A stretch of DNA of 28,664 nt from an uncultured Capnocytophaga sp. GTDB lineage: Bacteria; Bacteroidota; Bacteroidia; Flavobacteriales; Flavobacteriaceae. Both the position numbers and the translations under genes were made by a program. The stretch covers positions 1-28,664 of the forward strand of contig NZ_CALGWU010000016.1 of the NCBI RefSeq assembly GCF_937936315.1. The letters run 5' to 3'. A model generated the notes under the pieces. It was not told the origin of the DNA, did no database searches, and saw only the letters and a program-made list of their open reading frames with translations. Shown here piece after piece: positions 22,761 to 28,664 of this stretch. Numbering within the stretch: the first letter of the stretch is position 1; the number at the start of each line of letters is the position of its first letter.

Positions 22761-22856
22761 GTGGGAGCGGTGGGAGGTGCGAGCCGCACGGGCGATGGTG
22801 GGAGTAGTGGGAGCAATGGGAGTAGTGGGAGCAATGGGAGCAATGGGAGCTGGGGG
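22761..22856 (+). repeat. G-rich 9-bp tandem repeat with G-quadruplex potential
   Basis: Six consecutive units of RTGGGAGYW (22798-22851), ending in G5 (22852-22856). Two further units at 22761-22778 are separated from them by a small GTGCG/CGCAC hairpin (22777-22789). GGG recurs every 9 bases with 6-base loops, fitting a G3 quadruplex pattern many times over. The G-rich strand is the plus strand, the non-coding strand for both neighbouring operons. Base composition differs sharply from the AT-rich surroundings. Confidence 0.9.
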
Positions 22857-22985
22857 AAGAGAAAATAATAGAAAAGTAGTAACAAGCATTTGTTTTTAGT
22901 AAGGTATTGCTTCCTTGAATAGGAAATCATTCAAATCTTCATCTTCACAATCAAAAGGTTTAATTATATGATTGAATGTAGTTTA

Positions 22986-23015
22986 ACAAAAATAGATTGA
23001 TTATCAAGCAATCAA
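22986..23015 (-). terminator. Possible terminator of the TonB receptor operon
   Basis: On the minus strand TTGATT (plus 23010-23015) pairs with AATCAA (plus 22997-23002) around a 7-base loop and is followed by TCTATTTTTG. The stem is only 6 bp and A/T-rich, and the site is about 40 bases after the stop codon. Confidence 0.4.
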
Positions 23016-23053
23016 CTTTACCAAAGTGTAGGGACACAAATGCGAATATCGTA

Positions 23054-24589
23054 TTAATAATTAAGTTGTAGATGTAAAGACAAATGGTAACGGTCATCAC
23101 TTTTGAAAGTAGTGCTATACGTTGTTTTTACTCCTAATACAGCGAAGAGATGGTTGCGCAATTGTTGTTTGAAATCTGTTCCAAAAGAAAAATGGTATTG
23201 AGTTTTGCACAAGAGCGTATTATCGGGGTAGACTACTTCGTCGTAGAATAACCGAATAGTTTTAGCGGCGTAATCGTTGTTGGTGAGAGTTTTATAATAT
23301 TCTATATTCTGATTTTCCAGTTTGCTATAGGTAGGCAATTGACATTGGAATGCTACAAAAGGGGCTATTTCAACTCCCGAAAGTTGGTAACTACGGCTGT
23401 GTAATGCTTGAGCGGTGAGGAAATGCCTATCAGTAAGGGTTTGTGCTAATACATCAGTTTGGTAGGCTTGGTGATAGCCGAGCATAACAGCAGTTTCGCA
23501 TAATTGAGTGTATTTTTCAGAATAATAATGTACTGAAAATTGCACATCGCGCAATTGTGCTTCATAGTTTTTTCCTTGTTGTAGATTTAAAAAATTTTTA
23601 CGAGAAGTTTCAGTATATTGAGCGTAATATCTCAACTGAGCTTCCGATAGCTTTTTCAGGCGTTGTATATAGACCTTATAGTTTGTGGTATTAAGCGTTG
23701 CCATTAAGCGTTCATCGGCTTCATACTCAGTATTACTTTGGTAAGTATTTGCTTTTTGCCATTGGTAATGAGCTCCAGTTATCCATTGGACAGTAGGAGT
23801 TGTATAATGATAATGCAGCGTTAGTTCATTGAAAGGGCGTTCACGTTTGGTAGAGACATCAGTGGGAAGCTCGAAGGTGCCATAGCCTAATTGCCAACGG
23901 AGGTATTTAGGGTAGTTCATAGGGATATGGCTATCACTATCGGAAAAAGAAATACCATTGTCTACTTGGGCAAGTCCGTACGTTGTTCCTATGGCTATTT
24001 GTTGTTGAGAGGTAAGATTCAGTGCTAATTGGGCGGTAAAAGCTAATTCATTAGTTATTATTTTAGGACGAGGATCAAAGGAGGTACGGTATTTTTCACC
24101 TAAGTGATAACGGGCAGCAATCATTCCGTTGAGATGAGAGGTAATGAGTGGAGTGGTAAGTCCACCAAATACTTGGTATTGTTGAGTATTCCAATTAGAA
24201 GCCTTGCTCACGGCATAGTAATGAGGGTCGGGCATTAGCCCATCGGGAGCAACCTCAACATAAGAGAGATTCCATTTTTTATCGGTTTGATATTCTCTTT
24301 TAATAGTGACATCGCCGAAGAAAGCTGTTTTTTTAGCTTTGTAATAACCATTAGTATTTAGGCTGATAGTTGTAACAGCTGAGGGTTGTTGTCCCAAGTG
24401 TAAATCACCTTTTTCAGTTTGGAAAGAAAGTCCGGAATTTGTAAAATTCTCTAGAGAAGAGGCAGGCAAGAGTACAGGAGTTTGCAGATAAGTTTGGAAT
24501 ACTTTAGGATGTAAGTAACTATCCACTCTGCTTTGAGAGTAGATAGTTACTGTTGAAGCAAATAATATGAAAAGGGTTTTAGGTATCAT
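23054..24589 (-). CDS. DUF6850-type outer-membrane beta-barrel protein
   Basis: 511 residues from ATG 24589, whose A is also the last base of the TGA stop of the preceding gene (TGATG), so translation is coupled. A longer frame from 24625 adds 12 residues before the signal and is less likely. The signal peptide is 1-19 (FASTVTIYSQ). The rest alternates hydrophobic and polar residues with many Tyr, Gln and Thr, and ends in an aromatic strand (YHLSLHLQLNY), as expected for a barrel. The name DUF6850 is from recognition of the TonB receptor / DUF4876 / barrel gene order and general sequence look, so it is tentative. No plug domain is present. It may be a second channel or an assembly partner of the receptor. 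Confidence 0.75.
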   Translation of the reverse strand: MIPKTLFILFASTVTIYSQSRVDSYLHPKVFQTYLQTPVLLPASSLENFTNSGLSFQTEKGDLHLGQQPSAVTTISLNTNGYYKAKKTAFFGDVTIKREYQTDKKWNLSYVEVAPDGLMPDPHYYAVSKASNWNTQQYQVFGGLTTPLITSHLNGMIAARYHLGEKYRTSFDPRPKIITNELAFTAQLALNLTSQQQIAIGTTYGLAQVDNGISFSDSDSHIPMNYPKYLRWQLGYGTFELPTDVSTKRERPFNELTLHYHYTTPTVQWITGAHYQWQKANTYQSNTEYEADERLMATLNTTNYKVYIQRLKKLSEAQLRYYAQYTETSRKNFLNLQQGKNYEAQLRDVQFSVHYYSEKYTQLCETAVMLGYHQAYQTDVLAQTLTDRHFLTAQALHSRSYQLSGVEIAPFVAFQCQLPTYSKLENQNIEYYKTLTNNDYAAKTIRLFYDEVVYPDNTLLCKTQYHFSFGTDFKQQLRNHLFAVLGVKTTYSTTFKSDDRYHLSLHLQLNY

Positions 24590-25881
24590 CAGTTTAGGGA
24601 ACTTACATCGGGAGTGGATATCCATATAAAGTCGTTGGTAGAGTTGTTCGTATCTTGATAGAAGATTTTATCACCTACTCTTTTAGTTTCTTTGCGAATA
24701 GCTGATTCGGAGGAGTAAGCACCTTTAGGGCTACTGAGGGCTCCAGCATCTACATTAGTAGGCAAACGTTTAGGCATTTTTGCTTCTTGACAACCTACAC
24801 CGTCAATAATAATATCTACAGGTATCTGCAAGTATTTTCTATCAGGTTTTTTTCCACGCATAGCGGGACTTTGCACTACTTTTAGAGCATCAGTTTCAGC
24901 TTTAGTAGCCCTAAATAACACATAAGCATCACGCCCTTGCACATTTAATACCATATCTTTAAGTGTGTTTATTTTATAGCGTACCTCCATATTAATGGCA
25001 GGATTATCAATATCAGTATTATTTTCTTGATTAGGCAAATAGACCTCGAATTTAGCTTTACTTAAATCGACTGTTAGTTCGGGGTTAGGGACTTCGTACT
25101 TTTTACCGTCAATGGTAAGTGGTGCTTTGTGGTTCATCGCTGTTTTGGCGACAATCATTGATTTACCTGAAGCCAAGGGGTAAGTAGTACCATTACCAGG
25201 GAAGGCATAGATTTCGTAAGCATAAACAAATTTTGTATTAGCATCTTTACCAACGCCTACTAAATCAGGAGATTTACTCCAGTCTATTTGACCATTCTCA
25301 TCTAAGTTTTCTTTTGAAAAATTGTTATACCAGCCGTGGATTTGAGCAAAGCAGATATTATCTAAATAGATGGTTTCGTTAGAATTGTTATGCACCTCAA
25401 AGAATTGGTCTCTCCACTGGAAACCAGCAGCTTTTTGATTATCAGAACTAACATAATAAACTTGTTTAATAAGCAAATCGCCTGTTTTACCTGTTTGTAA
25501 TACCAATTCACTGATAGCATTTTGCTGTGTATTGATAGTTACTTTACTCAACGAAGCGTTGAAGCTCGCTTCTTTTTCCTCACCAAAGAGTTTTTTCATC
25601 TGTTCGGCAGATAGAGAGATAGAAGCAGAAATATCATAGATACCCGCAGATATTACTACACTTGCTTTTCCTTGAGCATCGGTTTTGACAGTGTATATCT
25701 GACCATTTTGCAAATTGGTAAGTTTTACATTTACTCCTTCGGCTGCTTTGCCACCAAAGAAATCGTCGTACTTCACCGATAAACGATGAGTGATATTGGT
25801 TACAAAACCATCGCTATCATTATCTTTTTTACAGGATAGCACGGTTATAAAGAGTGCGAAAATTAGAATTACTCGTTTCAT
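24589..25881 (-). CDS. DUF4876-type surface lipoprotein
   Basis: 430 residues from ATG 25881 (a TTG at 25908 in the same frame overlaps the receptor stop and would spoil the signal peptide). The signal ends VLS with acylated Cys17, followed by KKDNDSDG, a Lys/Asp-rich tail like that of surface-exported lipoproteins in Capnocytophaga. An Ig-like, CNA-B/DUF-like domain (about 30-90: YDDFFGGKAAEGVNVKLTNL, then DAQGKASVVISAGIYDIS) precedes the larger domain, with VYYVSSDNQKAAGFQWRDQF (about 147-166) and VHNNSNETIYLDNICFAQ. This lamin-tail-like part fits DUF4876. By analogy with SusD and HmuY it may be the ligand-binding lid of the neighbouring receptor; that is inference. Confidence 0.82.
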   Translation of the reverse strand: MKRVILIFALFITVLSCKKDNDSDGFVTNITHRLSVKYDDFFGGKAAEGVNVKLTNLQNGQIYTVKTDAQGKASVVISAGIYDISASISLSAEQMKKLFGEEKEASFNASLSKVTINTQQNAISELVLQTGKTGDLLIKQVYYVSSDNQKAAGFQWRDQFFEVHNNSNETIYLDNICFAQIHGWYNNFSKENLDENGQIDWSKSPDLVGVGKDANTKFVYAYEIYAFPGNGTTYPLASGKSMIVAKTAMNHKAPLTIDGKKYEVPNPELTVDLSKAKFEVYLPNQENNTDIDNPAINMEVRYKINTLKDMVLNVQGRDAYVLFRATKAETDALKVVQSPAMRGKKPDRKYLQIPVDIIIDGVGCQEAKMPKRLPTNVDAGALSSPKGAYSSESAIRKETKRVGDKIFYQDTNNSTNDFIWISTPDVSSLN

Positions 25882-25904
25882 ATAATTAGAAATATTGATT
25901 ATTT

Positions 25905-28553
25905 TCAAAACTGATATTTTACACTTCCACCAAATGAAATTTTGCTATTTTGTAGAGAAGTGTGTCCGTTGACAGTAATTTTAGGTCGATAGTTTAGGAA
26001 ATTATTAGCATAAAGAGAGATAGATAGTCCGTTGAGCATTTCCTTGGTGATGCGCAAATGGAAATTGTGATAAGTAGGGGTATGTACTGTTTTAGTTTCG
26101 TTAGGTGTTAAAAATAAATGTTTATAGCGAGAGTGTGTACGCTCGGCAGCAGGGATTTCGTGATATACTAAATTTTTATCCATATAAGCATACGGATAAA
26201 TATCTCTCAAGGCAATATAGTTATTAGAAAAGGTGAATTGTTCGACAGTGAGTGAAAAAAGCAAGCCTAAGGAAGATATATGATGAGTAGCTGTGAGTCG
26301 CAAGTGCATTTGTTCGCGCTGAGAAGCATCGGTAGGATAATAGCCATATACATATTTTTCTTCGAGAGCATTGTTGGTTTTGCTGATATAAGGTAGGCGC
26401 GAAGTACTTGAAGAAAACACATAACTTCCTGAAAGTGAAAATTGAGTATTGATTTTATCTATCTTATTGAAAAACAAGATGAGTTCAACCCCTTTATCAG
26501 TATAGTACGATCCGTTAGTAGCTGTAGAATAGGTACGCACTACTTTTTCATAGCCATCAATACGATAGGTAGGAGGTATGTGTTCAGGATCGGCAGAAGG
26601 AATAGAGGTGAGTTTAGGGAGGTCGTAGAGCTTGAAAGTAGTTTCAGAAGTAAAGGCATCGAAAGTTTTATTGAGATATGTTGTGAGGTTTAGCTGCATA
26701 AACTTGAGAGAAACATCAGTACCAAGTTCGTATTTCCACGCTTTAGAAGGTTTTAAATCTACTTTCCGGCGTTGTTCTACATAAGTTTGCACACGATTCA
26801 CTGCATAATGATTGGTACGATCATCGCGCAAAAGGATATCAAAATGAACGTTACCAGGAAATCGATTGGCTAAGGAAGGTGCTTTGGTAGCTAAACCTAT
26901 ACCCCCTCTTAACTTGAAATATTTGGTGAACTCATACGCCATATTCACACGCGGACTCAGACTACTGTAACCGTTTTGATTTTCGTAACGCAAACCTATA
27001 TTGGCAACGAACAGTTGTCTGTTAGCACGTTGCCATTGCAAGTTATCCTGCAGATAGACACTCAACAATTTGTTTGCAATTACATATTTATTGAAGTTCA
27101 AAGGGCGTACTCCTTCTTCAGAATTAGATATTTTACTCACCGTACCCACTGTGTTGGCGGTTGAAGAATCAAACACTTTACCTTCACCTAAATTATCGTT
27201 GTAGAGGAAGCCTATTCCTGCACTTATATTTTGGCTAAAATTATCGTTCTTTAAATGCTTGCTCACCCCCAGCTGACTGTTGATGCTAAAAGGTAACCCT
27301 ATAGTGCGCACTAAAGAACGGAAAGCGACAGGTGTATAGAGCCCTTCGTGCAGTGCTGTGGTGGTAGCGGTGGGCACTACCTCTCCTCCATTGTTGATAA
27401 ACTGCTCTTTGTAATCATCTTGTTTAGAAACAGAAAGACCGAAAGTAAGATTTAGTTGGTCAATCCATTTTTTGCTGAACTGCCATCCTAAACGATTGCT
27501 GAATGTGAGTCCGTAGTCTTTTTTATTAGATGAATTACGAAAACCCTCTACTTGTTCTTTATCCGTTTTATTACCATCGATATTGCTTCTCAGGGTTAGG
27601 CTAAAAGTATTGCGGAAGTTGTTCTTAGGACTCACTACACTCCAAATAGAAGAAAGCGTTACACGGTTATAGCCATCAAGGTTGTTACGAGGGTCGGCAT
27701 TGGCATTTAAGTAGTCTAACGATAGACTCAGATTGCCTACTTTATCACTGATTTTAAATCCTTTATTTACACTTACAGCATTTCCTCCACCTATCATACT
27801 GGCAGACACTTGCAAAGGATAAACTCCTGCTTTGCGTTCAATTACCACCAAACCTGTAGTTGCATTGCCGTATTTAGCGTCGGCGATACCCGTAATTACC
27901 TCTACTTTTTCTATACTTGAAGCAGGAATAGTTCGCAAATCCATACCTGTGTTGATACGAGAGAAAGCTGTAGTATTGATATTCTTGCTATAAGTTTGCA
28001 TATTTTCATCGTTACTCAAAGGCATATCGTCAATGATATAGCTAATACCAAAAGCATTATTATCGGACTTGATTGCAGTATGTAGGTTCAGTATATTAGG
28101 AGTGAAAAAAGAAGGTTTTTCTATAGTTTGTCCAGGGAGTTGTTGTAAGATATCGGATACCGAAAATGATTGAAATTGCCCTATAGCATAATTATTTAAC
28201 ACTACTGCCGAACTCACTTTGTCGCGTACCTTGGTAGCTGTTACGACCACCTCGTTGAGACGCAGGGTTTCCTCTTGCATTATTACAGAAATGGAATGAG
28301 TGAGGGTTGCTGTTCCTTTGATTGTTTGCGATTGCAATCCCAACATTGTAAAGCTAAGGTCGTATTCTTTATAAATAGAGATAGAAAACTCACCTTTATC
28401 ATTGGTAAAAGCCCATTTTCCTGAGATTTTATCAACCACAGTTACTCCTTGTAGAGGTTGTTGTTGCACACTCACCACACGTCCTGAGAGGGTGATTTGC
28501 GCTATTAAATCACAAGGAAATAAGAGAGATATAATAAGAAGAAAAATCCTCAT
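25905..28553 (-). CDS. TonB-dependent receptor with CarboxypepD_reg domain
   Basis: 882 residues. A signal peptide (1-19, ending LIAQ) is followed by a CarboxypepD_reg-like domain (about 21-95: TLSGRVVSVQQQPLQGVTVV, then FTMLGLQSQ), the TonB-box-like EVVVTATK (101-108), a plug (about 115-242, with YIIDDMPLS and the family ending DAKYGNATTGLVVIERKAG) and a long barrel ending in Phe882. It lacks the SusC-specific extra features I would expect for a glycan receptor, and no SusD gene is present; instead a DUF4876-type lipoprotein and a barrel protein follow within 24 bases and a 1-base overlap. The substrate is unknown; metals, metal chelates or peptides are possible. A TATCTTTG -7 box lies upstream. 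Confidence 0.93.
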   Translation of the reverse strand: MRIFLLIISLLFPCDLIAQITLSGRVVSVQQQPLQGVTVVDKISGKWAFTNDKGEFSISIYKEYDLSFTMLGLQSQTIKGTATLTHSISVIMQEETLRLNEVVVTATKVRDKVSSAVVLNNYAIGQFQSFSVSDILQQLPGQTIEKPSFFTPNILNLHTAIKSDNNAFGISYIIDDMPLSNDENMQTYSKNINTTAFSRINTGMDLRTIPASSIEKVEVITGIADAKYGNATTGLVVIERKAGVYPLQVSASMIGGGNAVSVNKGFKISDKVGNLSLSLDYLNANADPRNNLDGYNRVTLSSIWSVVSPKNNFRNTFSLTLRSNIDGNKTDKEQVEGFRNSSNKKDYGLTFSNRLGWQFSKKWIDQLNLTFGLSVSKQDDYKEQFINNGGEVVPTATTTALHEGLYTPVAFRSLVRTIGLPFSINSQLGVSKHLKNDNFSQNISAGIGFLYNDNLGEGKVFDSSTANTVGTVSKISNSEEGVRPLNFNKYVIANKLLSVYLQDNLQWQRANRQLFVANIGLRYENQNGYSSLSPRVNMAYEFTKYFKLRGGIGLATKAPSLANRFPGNVHFDILLRDDRTNHYAVNRVQTYVEQRRKVDLKPSKAWKYELGTDVSLKFMQLNLTTYLNKTFDAFTSETTFKLYDLPKLTSIPSADPEHIPPTYRIDGYEKVVRTYSTATNGSYYTDKGVELILFFNKIDKINTQFSLSGSYVFSSSTSRLPYISKTNNALEEKYVYGYYPTDASQREQMHLRLTATHHISSLGLLFSLTVEQFTFSNNYIALRDIYPYAYMDKNLVYHEIPAAERTHSRYKHLFLTPNETKTVHTPTYHNFHLRITKEMLNGLSISLYANNFLNYRPKITVNGHTSLQNSKISFGGSVKYQF

Positions 28554-28594
28554 CTCATTTGTTTTAAAAACACCTAATCATTTTATTGAGAGTA

Positions 28595-28632
28595 CAAAGA
28601 TAGGTTATTTTTATTAATTAACGTGAGTTCGA
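28595..28632 (-). promoter_or_regulatory. Promoter of the TonB receptor operon with unusual -33 region
   Basis: On the minus strand TATCTTTG (plus 28595-28602) is a consensus -7 box about 42 bases before the start codon. There is no TTTG or TTG at the expected distance. Instead that place is taken by the 14-bp element TCGAACTCACGTTA (plus 28619-28632), also found at 93-106. The promoter may therefore depend on an activator. Confidence 0.55.
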
Positions 28633-28664
28633 CGTAAGAAAAGTTATTTTTTATTTGCAAAAAA

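Larger units (their letters stand above)
22641..23053. other. Gene-free region (413 bp) between two minus-strand operons
   Basis: It holds the phosphatase promoter, an octamer tract, a G-rich 9-bp repeat array (22761-22856) and a weak terminator hairpin (22986-23015). In the rest I see nothing. The open frames crossing the array in both directions (Gly/Ala/Met-rich and Leu/Pro-rich) are products of the repeat and are not called. Confidence 0.7.

Noticed and set aside
22684..22930. Open frames on both strands rich in Gly/Ala/Met or Leu/Pro
   Set aside because: Both are translations of the 9-bp G-rich repeat; one begins at a TTG and neither has a coding context.
24590..24625. Twelve-residue N-terminal extension of the DUF6850-type barrel protein
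   Set aside because: It places charged residues and a Cys ahead of a good signal peptide and overlaps the previous gene by 37 bases; ATG 24589 gives a normal signal peptide and a TGATG coupling.
25882..25908. TTG start adding nine residues to the DUF4876-type lipoprotein
   Set aside because: It would overlap the receptor stop codon and lengthen the signal N-region; ATG 25881 gives a standard lipoprotein signal.

Overview
The window looks like chromosomal DNA of a low-GC Bacteroidota, most likely a member of the Flavobacteriia and plausibly Capnocytophaga or a close relative; the genus is inference. Supporting signs are promoters of the form TTTG, 19-20 bases, TAnnTTTG; starts without Shine-Dalgarno sequences, some of them TTG; lipoproteins with Lys/Asp-rich residues just after the acylated Cys, as in the surface-export signal described in Capnocytophaga canimorsus; TonB-dependent receptors paired with lipoproteins; and BspA-type leucine-rich-repeat proteins. 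No rRNA, tRNA, CRISPR array, transposase or integrase was seen.

Layout. 1-2201: the tail of an unidentified gene, then a surface lipoprotein with a 105-bp tandem repeat and a leucine-rich C-terminus. 2203-2940 (-): an ABC ATPase whose promoter overlaps that of a rightward five-gene operon at 3048-6652, encoding a GNAT acetyltransferase, a TrmH-type RNA methylase, an exported Cys-type phosphatase, a Nif3-family protein and a coiled-coil zinc-ribbon homologue that has lost its cysteines. The first three junctions are ATGA overlaps. 6842-9185: rsfS-ftsH, followed by a long-chain polyprenyl diphosphate synthase at 9236-10219. 10319-13043: a haem-uptake pair, a HmuY-like lipoprotein and a HmuR-like TonB receptor, with a hairpin between them.

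13044-17057 is the accessory-looking part: an AT-rich orphan P-loop NTPase with a possible 31-residue ORF upstream, two adjacent collagen-like lipoproteins (one with a BspA-type head), and a 613-bp gene-free stretch holding three related stem-loop units, the middle one inverted. 17117-17755 is a small YgaP-like membrane protein and ybeY. 17768-22640 (-) is a tight cluster reading exported PPP-type phosphatase, rmlA, radA, flippase. 22641-23053 is gene-free and carries a G-rich 9-bp repeat. 23054-28553 (-) is a three-gene outer-membrane operon: TonB receptor with a CarboxypepD_reg domain, DUF4876-type lipoprotein, DUF6850-type barrel.

The most unusual content is the set of three stalk-like lipoproteins that share a GDYYID/YGPK module on both sides of a repeat stalk; the inverted stem-loop repeat cluster; 7- and 8-bp tandem repeats sitting on gene junctions and promoters; and the incompletely characterised receptor-lipoprotein-barrel operon. 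All family names come from reading motifs in the translations; no database search was possible.
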